Positions 17,721-25,109 of a stretch of DNA of 64,000 nt are shown piece by piece (within the stretch, counting starts at the first letter, position 1; each line of letters starts with the position of its first letter). The position numbers and the translations under genes are program-made. Under the pieces are notes generated by a model, which searched no databases, was not told the DNA's origin, and worked only from the letters and a program-made list of their open reading frames with translations. The DNA is from Parvibaculum sp035325945 (lineage in GTDB: Bacteria > Pseudomonadota > Alphaproteobacteria > Parvibaculales > Parvibaculaceae), in NCBI RefSeq assembly GCF_035325945.1, contig NZ_DAOKYX010000002.1, positions 62,001 to 126,000 of the forward strand, given 5' to 3'.

Positions 17721-18536
17721 TCAGCGGTCCTCCCATTTGGGATCTCGCTTATCGATGAAGGCGCCGATGCCTTCTTCCGCATCGCGGGCGAGCATGTTCG
17801 TCACCATGACTTCGGCGGCGTAGTCATAGGCGTCGGAAAGGCCCTTTTCGAGCTGGTGGTAGAAGGCCTCCTTGCCGATCGAAACGGTGAGCGCCGATTT
17901 GGAGGCGATCCTGGAGGCGAAATCCGCGACCGCCGCATCGAGTTCGCCCATGGGCACGACGCGATTGACGAGGCCGAATTCGGCGGCGCGGTGCGCGTCG
18001 ATCATTTCGCCGAGGAGCAGCATCTCCATCGCATGCTTGCGCGTGACGTTCCGCGACAGCGCGACCATGGGGGTCGAGCAGAAGAGCCCGATATTGACGC
18101 CGGGTGTCGCAAAGCGCGCATCCTCGGCGGCGATGGCGAGGTCGCAGCTCGCGACGAGCTGGCAGCCGGCCGCCGTCGCGATGCCATGCACGCGGGCGAT
18201 GACGGGCTTGGGCTGGCGCACGATCGCCTGCATGAGCGTGCTGCATTGCTGCATGATCTTGCGGAAGAATTCCCGGCCGCGATCCGGATCGCCGCGATGC
18301 GCGGTCAGCTCCTTGAGGTCGTGGCCGGCCGAGAAGGCGGGCCCGTTTGCCGCCAGCACCACCACGCGCACGGATGGATCGGTTGCGATGGCGGCAAGCT
18401 CGTCGATCAGCGCCGTCATCAGCGCCTCGGAAAGCGAGTTTCGCTGCGGGCCGCGATTGAGTGTCAGGGTGGCGATGCCGTCGCGGTCCTCGCGGATGAG
18501 GATGGGTTCGGCGGGCCGGGGCGCCGGTTGGGACAT
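17721..18536 (-). CDS. Enoyl-CoA hydratase/isomerase family protein
   Basis: The crotonase fold is evident: LTLNRGPQRNSLSEAL, the CoA/oxyanion segment SAGHDLKEL and the second oxyanion element GIATAAGCQLVASCDLAIA. Where classical hydratases carry a catalytic glutamate (GGGCEL) this protein has Q (AAGCQL), as in ECHDC3-like members, so simple enoyl-CoA hydration is doubtful. The product is 271 residues. I chose the ATG at 18536 over a GTG nine bases upstream. It heads the minus-strand group with the CoA-binding protein and metY. Confidence 0.88.
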   Translation of the reverse strand: MSQPAPRPAEPILIREDRDGIATLTLNRGPQRNSLSEALMTALIDELAAIATDPSVRVVVLAANGPAFSAGHDLKELTAHRGDPDRGREFFRKIMQQCSTLMQAIVRQPKPVIARVHGIATAAGCQLVASCDLAIAAEDARFATPGVNIGLFCSTPMVALSRNVTRKHAMEMLLLGEMIDAHRAAEFGLVNRVVPMGELDAAVADFASRIASKSALTVSIGKEAFYHQLEKGLSDAYDYAAEVMVTNMLARDAEEGIGAFIDKRDPKWEDR

Positions 18537-18724
18537 GGGACGCACTCTCGTTCGTTTCTGGATGGCCGCATATGGGCCTTGAGGGGATTGCAGGCGATTA
18601 TGCGGGGGGAGGCAAGAGAGAAGTGCGAGCGCTTCGGGCGGGCAGATTTCGGTTGGCCATGCGAGGACGCATCTGTATGTGAGACGGCAGCGGCCCGGAG
18701 AGGCTCACAGCAGGGAGAAGCGGA

Positions 18725-19326
18725 ATGGCTGGCGAAACTCAACCCGTCATGACGGTCGCGGAGCTAGAGCGGTTCATGGATACCGCCTTCCCGCAAATGC
18801 ATGAGGGCGGCCGGCTCAACGTCATCGAGGCGGTGGGNNNNNNNNNNNNNNNNNNNNNNNNNNNNNNNNNNNNNNNNNNNNNNNNNNNNNNNNNNNNNNN
18901 NNNNNNNNNNNNNNNNNNNNNNNNNNNNNNNNNNNNNCCGCCTTCCCGCAAATGCATGAGGGCGGCCGGCTCAACGTCATCGAGGCGGTGGGGCCGATGA
19001 CGGCGCGGCTCCGCTTGCGCTATTCGGACCGGAACCTCAGGCCCGGCGGGACGATTTCAGGCCCTGCCATGATGGCGCTGGCGGATTATGCCATGTATGC
19101 CGTCGTGCTCGCACATATCGGCCCGGTCGCGCTCGCGGTGACGACCAATCTCAACATCAACTTCCTGCGGAAGCCGGAGCCGGCGGACATTCTGGCAGAG
19201 GCGAAGCTCCTGAAGCTCGGGCAGCGGCTTGCCGTCGGCGACGTGACCATGTGGCAGGAGGGCGGGAAGGGGCCGGTCGCCCATGTGACCTCGACCTATT
19301 CGATCCCACCGCGCCGGCAAGAATAG
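18725..19326 (+). CDS. PaaI-family thioesterase, split by an artefactual assembly gap
   Basis: The gene is interrupted by 100 N, but 55 bases are repeated exactly on both sides. Deleting the N run plus one repeat copy (155 bases) restores a single 149-codon frame: MAGETQPVMTVAELERFMDT, AFPQMHEGGRLNVIEAVGPM and on to IPPRRQE (148 residues). The product is a hotdog-fold thioesterase with the acyl-CoA-facing segment LRPGGTISGPAMMALADYAM. It would hydrolyse acyl- or aryl-CoA in the cytosol. The gene is therefore probably intact in the organism. Confidence 0.88.
18783..18992. repeat. Scaffold gap flanked by a 55-bp exact duplication (assembly artefact)
   Basis: Bases 18783-18837 and 18938-18992 are identical, and the 100 N between them is a default gap length. 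Overlapping contig ends of exactly 55 bases are what a de Bruijn assembler with k=55 leaves when neighbouring contigs are not merged. The real distance is therefore probably minus 55, not plus 100. Confidence 0.93.
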
Positions 19327-19374
19327 CGGTATTAAAATACCGCGCATGAAAAGTGCCTGCCGGACGGGCACTTT
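19326..19374 (+). terminator. Palindrome and terminator-like hairpin after the thioesterase gene
   Basis: Two elements follow the stop codon. A perfect 18-base palindrome, GCGGTATTAAAATACCGC, lies at 19326-19343. A hairpin AAAGTGCC...GGCACTTT lies at 19350-19374 and is followed by a pyrimidine-rich run. The second is the better terminator candidate and would insulate the ribosomal protein operon. Confidence 0.55.
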
Positions 19375-19387
19375 CTTCCCCTTTCCG

Positions 19388-19416
19388 TTGACAGAGGGGC
19401 TGCCTTCCCTTAGAAG
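19388..19416 (+). promoter_or_regulatory. Promoter of the rplM-rpsI operon
   Basis: TTGACA (19388-19393), a 17-base spacer and TAGAAG (19411-19416) form a near-consensus sigma70 promoter. The rplM ATG is 58 bases downstream, leaving a leader of about 50 nt that may carry autoregulation by L13/S9. Confidence 0.8.
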
Positions 19417-19474
19417 CAGCGCCAGTCCGAGGGCCGATTTCCGGCCCTTTTCCAGATTCCGCAGGATTTTTCGC

Positions 19475-19939
19475 ATGAAGACCTATTCCGCGAAGCCCGC
19501 CGAGATCGAGAAGAAGTGGATCGTGATCGACGCCGAGAACATCGTCGTTGGTCGTCTCGCGACGTTCATCGCGAACCGGCTGCGTGGCAAGCACAAGCCG
19601 ACCTACACGCCTCATCTCGATTGTGGTGACCATGTCATCGTCGTGAACGCCGACAAGGTGGTTTTCACCGGCGCGAAGTACGAAGACAAGCGCTACTACC
19701 GCCACACGGGCTATCCGGGCGGCATCAAGGAAACGTCGCCCAAGAAGGTTCTCGAAGGCCGTTTCCCCGAGCGCGTGCTCGAACTCGCCGTGAAGCGCAT
19801 GATTTCGCGCGGCCCGCTTGCCCGCAAGCAGATGGGCAACCTGCACATTTATGGCGGCCCGAGCCATCCGCACGAGGCGCAGCAGCCTGAGAAGATCGAT
19901 TTCGGTGCGCTCAACCGCAAGAATGTGAGGATCGCATAA
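19475..19939 (+). CDS. rplM: 50S ribosomal protein L13
   Basis: L13 is an early-assembling protein of the large subunit. The 154-residue protein has the family segments WIVIDAENIVVGRLATFIAN, HKPTYTPHLDCGDHVIVVNA and the C-terminal IYGGPSHPHEAQQPE. I chose the ATG at 19475; the longer open frame reaches into the upstream promoter. The TAA stop overlaps the rpsI ATG (TAATG), giving the standard L13-S9 coupling. Confidence 0.98.
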   Translation: MKTYSAKPAEIEKKWIVIDAENIVVGRLATFIANRLRGKHKPTYTPHLDCGDHVIVVNADKVVFTGAKYEDKRYYRHTGYPGGIKETSPKKVLEGRFPERVLELAVKRMISRGPLARKQMGNLHIYGGPSHPHEAQQPEKIDFGALNRKNVRIA

Positions 19940-20412
19940 TGGCGCAAGAGACCCATTCGCTCGAAGATCTGAAGGGCGCCATCGAGGCGGAGGCCGCCGA
20001 GGAGCGCCAGCAGAAGCTCGACAAGTTCGGCCGCGCCTATGCGACCGGCAAGCGCAAGGACGCGGTGGCCCGCGTGTGGATCAAGCCGGGCTCCGGCAAG
20101 ATCACGATCAACGGCCGCGACATCGATGTCTATTTCGCGCGCCCCGTGCTTCGCATGCTGCTCAACCAGCCGCTGGTGACCGCGCAGCGCGTCAATCAGT
20201 ATGACATCACCTGCTCTGTTGCGGGTGGCGGTCTGTCCGGCCAGGCGGGCGCGATCCGTCACGGCATTTCGCGCGCGCTGACCTATTTTGAGCCGGCGCT
20301 GCGCTCGGTGCTGAAGAAGGACGGCTTCCTCACGCGCGACAGCCGCACGGTCGAACGCAAGAAGTACGGCAAGGCGAAGGCCCGCCGCAGCTTCCAGTTC
20401 TCGAAGCGCTGA
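19939..20412 (+). CDS. rpsI: 30S ribosomal protein S9
   Basis: S9 is a small-subunit head protein whose basic tail contacts the P-site tRNA. The 157-residue protein has a charged alphaproteobacterial N-terminal extension (about 30 residues, acidic) before the core GRAYATGKRKDAVARVWIKP, then GGGLSGQAGAIRHGISRAL. The C-terminal tail KYGKAKARRSFQFSKR ends in the conserved SKR. The start overlaps the rplM stop; a terminator follows. Confidence 0.98.
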   Translation: MAQETHSLEDLKGAIEAEAAEERQQKLDKFGRAYATGKRKDAVARVWIKPGSGKITINGRDIDVYFARPVLRMLLNQPLVTAQRVNQYDITCSVAGGGLSGQAGAIRHGISRALTYFEPALRSVLKKDGFLTRDSRTVERKKYGKAKARRSFQFSKR

Positions 20413-20435
20413 TCGCCCGAGGCGATTACGATCAG

Positions 20436-20467
20436 GGGCGCTTCGGGTTTTCCGAGGCGCCCTTTTT
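20436..20467 (+). terminator. Rho-independent terminator of rplM-rpsI
   Basis: Eleven-base arms (GGGCGCTTCGG and CCGAGGCGCCC, one G-U pair) around a short T-rich loop are followed by TTTTT. The hairpin lies 24 bases after the rpsI stop and ends just before the argC leader. Confidence 0.9.
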
Positions 20468-20495
20468 GTTTATGCGAACCGATACGGAGCGCAGC

Positions 20496-21455
20496 ATGGC
20501 CACGAAAATCTTCATCGACGGCGAGGCGGGCACGACGGGCCTCCAGATCCGCTCGCGGCTCGACCAGCGCAAGGATCTCGAATTCATCCGTCTGGGCGAC
20601 GACGTGCGCAAGGACCCGGCGGCGCGCAAGGCTGCGCTCAACAGTGCGGACATCGTCATCCTCTGCCTGCCGGACGACGCGGCCAAGGAGGCGGCGGGGC
20701 TGATCGAGAATCCGGCCGTGCGCGTCATCGACGCTTCGAGCGCGCACCGGACCACGCCGGGCTGGGTCTATGGGCTTCCCGAGATGACCGAGCGGCAGCG
20801 GCAGGAGATTTCGGGCGCATCGCGCGTCACCAATCCCGGCTGCTACCCGACGGGCGCGGTCTCGCTCATCAGGCCGCTGGTGCGTGGCGGCCTGCTGCCC
20901 GCCGACTGGCCGGTGACGGTCAACGCCATCTCCGGCTATTCGGGCGGCGGCAAGCAGATGATCGCCGAGTTCGAGGATGAAACCTCGCCAAGCTATACGC
21001 ATGTGCCTTACCGCATCTATGCGATGGGGCTCGAGCACAAGCATGTCGAGGAAATCCGCGTGCATGGCGAGCTTACACACCGGCCGCTCTTCGCGCCCGC
21101 CGTCGGCCGCTATGCGCAAGGCATGATCGTCGAAGTGCCGCTCCAGCTCTGGGCGCTGCCGGGGAATGTGACGGTCGCACAGGTTCACGAGGCGATCGCG
21201 GAAGCCTATGCGGGCGAGCGCTTCGTTTCGGTCGCGGCGCCGGAAGAGGCCGCGGCCCTGAAGACGCTCGATCCCGAAGGGCTCAACGGCACGAACGACC
21301 TCAAGCTCTTCGTCTTCGGCAATGAGGACAGGAAGCAGGTGCGGCTCGTCGCGCTGCTCGACAATCTGGGCAAGGGCGCGTCGGCGCAGGCCGTGCAGTG
21401 CCTCAACATCATGCTCGGCATCGACGAGGGAACCGGCGTCGAACTCGCCTCCTGA
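20496..21455 (+). CDS. argC: N-acetyl-gamma-glutamyl-phosphate reductase (type 2)
   Basis: ArgC reduces N-acetylglutamyl phosphate to the semialdehyde in arginine synthesis, using NADPH. The 319-residue protein has the N-terminal Rossmann element IFIDGEAGTTG, which is the hallmark of the shorter type 2 enzymes, and the catalytic cysteine C116 in NPGCYPTG. I chose the ATG at 20496 with GGAG eight bases upstream; ATG 20472 and a TTG further up are alternatives. It follows the ribosomal operon, a common alphaproteobacterial order. Confidence 0.94.
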   Translation: MATKIFIDGEAGTTGLQIRSRLDQRKDLEFIRLGDDVRKDPAARKAALNSADIVILCLPDDAAKEAAGLIENPAVRVIDASSAHRTTPGWVYGLPEMTERQRQEISGASRVTNPGCYPTGAVSLIRPLVRGGLLPADWPVTVNAISGYSGGGKQMIAEFEDETSPSYTHVPYRIYAMGLEHKHVEEIRVHGELTHRPLFAPAVGRYAQGMIVEVPLQLWALPGNVTVAQVHEAIAEAYAGERFVSVAAPEEAAALKTLDPEGLNGTNDLKLFVFGNEDRKQVRLVALLDNLGKGASAQAVQCLNIMLGIDEGTGVELAS

Positions 21456-21548
21456 ATGCAGGAAGCCAGCTCCGGCTTCCCGCCTATATGTTCCATAAGG
21501 CTGTTTTCTTCTCCTGAATCCGGTATGTTTCAGGAAGAGGGAGAGAAC

Positions 21549-22319
21549 ATGCCTAAAAGCATCATGGATCTGACCATCCGGCAACGGATGACGTGGGCTG
21601 CGCATTTGTTCAAGGCAGTTGCGTATCAATATCATCGTCCGCTTGCACGGAGTCTGCGGAGTCTGATTCCGCGTGATGGCGTGGTCGTTGATGTGGGGGC
21701 GCATGCCGGTCAGTTTGCGAAGCTGTTTGCCGGGATGGCGCCTGCAGGACGGGTTTATGCGTTCGAGCCGGGCGCTTACGCGCTGTCGATTCTGAAGCAT
21801 TCAATTCGTTGGCGTAGCAATGTGACGGTCGTGCCCTTCGGCTTGTCCGATGCGGAAGGTACGGAAGTCCTTCAACTGCCTATCAAGGCAAGCGGCAGTT
21901 TGAGCTTCGGGCTGGCTCATATTTCCGCCGACGCGACCGAGCCCGCAAAATCTCACAGGATTCGTCTGACCACGTTGGACCGCTTTGCTGAGAACGAGCG
22001 TCTGAAGCAGCTTGATTTCATCAAGGTGGACATCGAAGGGTGGGAGGCGCACTTCTTGTCCGGTGCGTCGAAGACCCTGTCCCGATTTCGTCCCCCCATT
22101 CTGATGGAAGTGCGAGGGGATGCGTTGGCGCGAGCCGGTGCTGAGCCCGGCTGGATTTTCGATTCGATCCTGCCGCTCGGATACAGTGTGTTCCGGACAG
22201 ATGAAAAAGCGGGATACAGTTTCGATGATGTCGACGGCTACGTCGGTAACGCCGACTACCTTTTCGTTCCAAGCGAGAAGCTGGCTGCGTTCCGTAACGG
22301 ATTGGCTGAGCCTGTATAG
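21549..22319 (+). CDS. FkbM family methyltransferase
   Basis: A 256-residue SAM-dependent O-methyltransferase of the FkbM type: SAM-binding motif VVDVGAHAGQF (residues 46-56), motif II FEPGAYALSILK, and KVDIEGWEAHFL with its conserved acidic residue. FkbM proteins methylate sugar or polyketide hydroxyls, often in surface glycans. No glycan genes adjoin it here. Base composition and codon use are visibly less GC-rich than the flanking argC and DMT exporter genes, suggesting acquisition by transfer. The ATG at 21549 follows an AGGAAGAGGGAG purine run. Confidence 0.88.
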   Translation: MPKSIMDLTIRQRMTWAAHLFKAVAYQYHRPLARSLRSLIPRDGVVVDVGAHAGQFAKLFAGMAPAGRVYAFEPGAYALSILKHSIRWRSNVTVVPFGLSDAEGTEVLQLPIKASGSLSFGLAHISADATEPAKSHRIRLTTLDRFAENERLKQLDFIKVDIEGWEAHFLSGASKTLSRFRPPILMEVRGDALARAGAEPGWIFDSILPLGYSVFRTDEKAGYSFDDVDGYVGNADYLFVPSEKLAAFRNGLAEPV

Positions 22320-22322
22320 GCG

Positions 22323-23180
22323 TCAGAGCTTCAGCAGAATGACGCCAGCCGCGACGATTGCGGCGGCGATGACGGCGCGCCAGCCGAGCCCTTCCTTGAG
22401 GATGAGGCCGGAGATGAGCGCGCCGAAGACGACGCTCGTCTCGCGCAGCGCCGCAACGGGGCCGAGCGGCGCTATCGACATCGCCCAGATGACGAGCCAA
22501 TAGGCGACGGTCGAGGCCGCGCCGCCGGCGGCGCCGATGAGCCAGGCGCGTTGCGGACGCAGGAGCGAGGGCCCGCGCCGCCACAGCGCGATCAACGTGA
22601 TCGAGATGCCGTCGAGCGCGAAGAGCCAGATCACATAGGCGCTTGCAGTTTCGGCGGTCCGACCGCCAAGGCCGTCATTCAGCGTATAGGCGGCGATGAA
22701 GGCCGAAGTGCCGAGCGCGTAGAGAACGGCGCGCGGATCGGAGGCGCCGCGCGGCCCGTTCTTCGAGCGCCAGGCGAGGCTGACGATACCCGCAATGATG
22801 AGAAAGATGCCAAGGGTCGAAAGTGCGGGCAGTTCCTCGCCAAGGAAGAAAAAGCCCGCCAGCGTCACGATCGCGGGCGCCGTGCCGCGCGCCAGCGGAT
22901 AGACCTGCCCCATGTCGCCATGCGTATAGGCCTTGATGAGAAAGACCTTGTAGCCGGTGTGCAGCACGAGCGAGAGGATGAGGATTTTCCATACCTCCCA
23001 GCTCGGCACGGGCACGAAGGGCAGGAGCGGCAACACCATCAGGCTGCCGCTTCCGGCGACGAACGCCATCATCGACAACCGGTCTTCGTTCGACTTGATG
23101 AGTGCGTTCCAGACCGCGTGGAGCAGGGCGGCGAGCAGAATGAGCAGGGTGATGGAGAGGGACAGGATGGTCTCCCGCAC
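22323..23180 (-). CDS. EamA/DMT superfamily transporter
   Basis: A 285-residue inner-membrane protein with ten predicted helices formed by two EamA repeats, the drug/metabolite exporter architecture. Typical segments are LLHAVWNALIKS at the first helix and YPLARGTAPAIVTLAGFFFL, with GPVAALRETSVVFGALISG in the second repeat. The substrate cannot be told from sequence. It is convergent with the FkbM gene, three bases from its stop, and the two are probably unrelated because their base composition differs. Confidence 0.9.
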   Translation of the reverse strand: MRETILSLSITLLILLAALLHAVWNALIKSNEDRLSMMAFVAGSGSLMVLPLLPFVPVPSWEVWKILILSLVLHTGYKVFLIKAYTHGDMGQVYPLARGTAPAIVTLAGFFFLGEELPALSTLGIFLIIAGIVSLAWRSKNGPRGASDPRAVLYALGTSAFIAAYTLNDGLGGRTAETASAYVIWLFALDGISITLIALWRRGPSLLRPQRAWLIGAAGGAASTVAYWLVIWAMSIAPLGPVAALRETSVVFGALISGLILKEGLGWRAVIAAAIVAAGVILLKL

Positions 23181-23360
23181 GCATGTGTCGATTTCGCGAC
23201 GGAGAGTAGGCGCGCGGGCGGAGAAAGCCTAGGCGGGTTTTGCGACAAGGGCTTTGCTTCGAACGGTGGACGGGCTGAGGGACACATCGAGGCTCATGTC
23301 CCGCGTCTTCATGGTGCGATCAGCGCCGGGCCATGGCGGACGATACGGTGCCGTTTTCCG

Positions 23361-23996
23361 TCATTGTGAGGAGCAATCAGCCAGTTTCGCGGCGATGGCC
23401 AGTTCCGTGTCCCGAACGAGATCGTCGAGAACATCCGCTATGCTGATCTTGCGGATCTTGGGCGGGAGCAGCCCCTTTTCGGCCAGCATCACCACACCAT
23501 GCAGCGAGGTCCAGAATCGGAGCGCGAAGCGCCGGCGCGTGAGGTCGTCGAGCGCGGGATCGATGGCTTCCAGAACCAGATCGAAATTCGCGTCGGCGGC
23601 CGTGTAGAGTTCGCTTCCCACGGGGGCCCTCTCGATGAGGCGCGAGGCATACATCAGGCGATAAAGTTCGACATGGCTGAGGCCGAAATCCAGATAGGCA
23701 TGGGCGATCCGGGCGAGCCGGGATTTCGACGAGCGACGCGCGACCGTCTTCCGGAACGAGGAGCCGAAGGTGCGGAATGCCCTGGTCGCCACCGCAGCAA
23801 GAAGCGCCTCGCGGTCGGCGAAGTGCCGGTAGGGCGCGGCCTGGGACACGCCAAGCGTCTTCGCCAGCGCGCTGAAGCTCACGGCTTCCGCCCCGTTGCT
23901 CTCGATCTCGCGCGTGGCGGCGTCGATCAGCGCCTCGCGGAGATCTCCGTGATGATAGGCGTTCGGCGCCTTTGGGGCTGGGGAGGACCGGTTCAT
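23361..23996 (-). CDS. TetR/AcrR family transcriptional regulator
   Basis: The N-terminal helix-turn-helix is clear: ALIDAATREIESNGAEAVSF, then LAKTLGVSQAAPYRHFADRE. The C-terminal ligand domain matches the TetR_C WHG-type (FWTSLHGVVMLAEKGLL). The 211-residue product starts at ATG 23996; the longer open frame crosses the operator region. It is transcribed away from a VOC/SnoaL gene pair, and a 21-bp operator-like repeat covers its own start codon, so it probably represses both itself and the divergent genes. Confidence 0.9.
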   Translation of the reverse strand: MNRSSPAPKAPNAYHHGDLREALIDAATREIESNGAEAVSFSALAKTLGVSQAAPYRHFADREALLAAVATRAFRTFGSSFRKTVARRSSKSRLARIAHAYLDFGLSHVELYRLMYASRLIERAPVGSELYTAADANFDLVLEAIDPALDDLTRRRFALRFWTSLHGVVMLAEKGLLPPKIRKISIADVLDDLVRDTELAIAAKLADCSSQ

Positions 23997-24064
23997 GTAA
24001 GAACCTATAACATTCCGCTTGACGCAAAGAGAATAGGCCGCGAAATGTAATACCATATAACATT
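23994..24064. promoter_or_regulatory. Two 21-bp operator-like repeats for the divergent TetR
   Basis: CATGTAAGAACCTATAACATT (23994-24014) and AATGTAATACCATATAACATT (24044-24064) share most positions. The second is a near-perfect palindrome (eight of ten pairs). Their starts are 50 bp apart, about five helical turns. The first covers the tetR start codon; the second lies 39 bp before the VOC gene. Confidence 0.7.
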
Positions 24065-24102
24065 GCCCGCGCGGAGCGATGCGGGAGGAAAGGGAAGGCC
24101 GG

Positions 24103-24630
24103 ATGAGCCGTCTTTTCGGCGCGGTGCGCCAGAACGGATATGTCGTGCGGGACATTCACGCCGCCATGGACCATTGGGCCAAAGTGCTCGGCATCGGCCC
24201 GTGGTTCTATGTCGAACGGGTGAAGACGGACTATTTCAGGCATCGCGGCGCGGACTCGGATGTCGAAATGAGCATCGCGCTTGCGAATTCCGGCGACCTT
24301 CAGATCGAACTTATCCAGCAAAGGAACGACGCGCCGTCGATGTACAAGGAGTTTCTCGACTCCGGCCGCGAAGGCCTTCAGCACATGGCCTTCTGGACGA
24401 CGGATTATCAGGGCCTCCATGACCGCGCGCTGTCGCTCGGCTACAGGGTCGGCCATGAGGGCCAGATCGGCGGCGCCCACGGCCGCTTTGCCTATTTCGA
24501 TACCGAGCTTCATCCGGGCACCGTGATCGAGCTGTCCGACATCAGCGGCGGCAAGGGACGGTTCTTCGAGCATGTCCGGCAGGCTGCCATGGGCTGGGAT
24601 GGAAGCGATCCGATCCGCCCGATCAAATGA
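24103..24630 (+). CDS. VOC family (glyoxalase/dioxygenase fold) protein
   Basis: The 175-residue protein has paired beta-alpha-beta-beta-beta modules of the vicinal oxygen chelate superfamily: QNGYVVRDIHAAMDHWAKVL at the N-terminus and GLQHMAFWTTD later, with HPGTVIELSDISG at the end. Possible metal ligands are the histidine of QHMAF and the glutamate of TVIELS. Related proteins include methylmalonyl-CoA epimerase-like and glyoxalase enzymes; the substrate is unknown. I used the ATG at 24103, preceded by GGAGGAAAGGGA; ATG 24079 is the alternative. It overlaps the SnoaL gene and is probably under TetR control. Confidence 0.83.
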   Translation: MSRLFGAVRQNGYVVRDIHAAMDHWAKVLGIGPWFYVERVKTDYFRHRGADSDVEMSIALANSGDLQIELIQQRNDAPSMYKEFLDSGREGLQHMAFWTTDYQGLHDRALSLGYRVGHEGQIGGAHGRFAYFDTELHPGTVIELSDISGGKGRFFEHVRQAAMGWDGSDPIRPIK

Positions 24631-25079
24631 ACGACGAGAAGGACAACATGAACGACCTTGCAGAACGCCGCCTCAAGACGGTTCGCGATCACATGGCGCT
24701 GGAATGCGTCTGCGACTGGGATGCGGTCATCGCCACTTTCGAGCATCCCCGTTACGAGATGTACGGGCCGGGCACGGTGTTTGACGGCGAGGAGGCCGTG
24801 CGCGGCTATTTCAGGGCCTCGCGCACGCCCTTTCCCGATCAGGCGAACGAGATCATCGCCATCGCCCATGATGGCGACACGGTGCTGGTCGAGTTCTGGC
24901 TGACCGGTACCCATCTCGGGCCGTTGAGGCTTGCGGATCGCGTGGTCGAGCCGACAGGAAAAACATTCCGTGTAAGGATGGCGGCGACGTTCGAATTCCC
25001 GCCCGGCGGAGACAGGATCATCTGCGAGCGCCCCTATTTCGATCAGGCGGCCGTGGTCCGGGCGCTCGGGCTTTCATAA
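24627..25079 (+). CDS. SnoaL-like (NTF2 fold) polyketide cyclase family protein
   Basis: A 150-residue NTF2-like domain: RLKTVRDHMALECVCDWDAV, HPRYEMYGPGTVFDGEEAV and CERPYFDQAAVVRALGL are typical of the SnoaL ester cyclase/steroid isomerase-like group, which use a conical cavity to bind hydrophobic molecules. The ATG overlaps the upstream stop (ATGA), so it is co-translated with the VOC protein. The pair plus the divergent TetR suggests an inducible catabolic or detoxification module; the substrate is unknown. Confidence 0.83.
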   Translation: MNDEKDNMNDLAERRLKTVRDHMALECVCDWDAVIATFEHPRYEMYGPGTVFDGEEAVRGYFRASRTPFPDQANEIIAIAHDGDTVLVEFWLTGTHLGPLRLADRVVEPTGKTFRVRMAATFEFPPGGDRIICERPYFDQAAVVRALGLS

Positions 25080-25109
25080 GGCCCGCGCGGGCCATCCGCG
25101 AAATGCGGA

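Noticed and set aside
18783..18992. Tandem 55-bp duplication as a biological repeat
   Set aside because: The copies flank a default 100-N gap and removing one copy repairs the gene, so it is an assembly overlap.
25080..25093. GGCCCGCGCGGGCC palindrome between the SnoaL gene and phaC as a terminator
   Set aside because: It is self-complementary but has no loop and no T-tract on either strand, so I do not call it a terminator.
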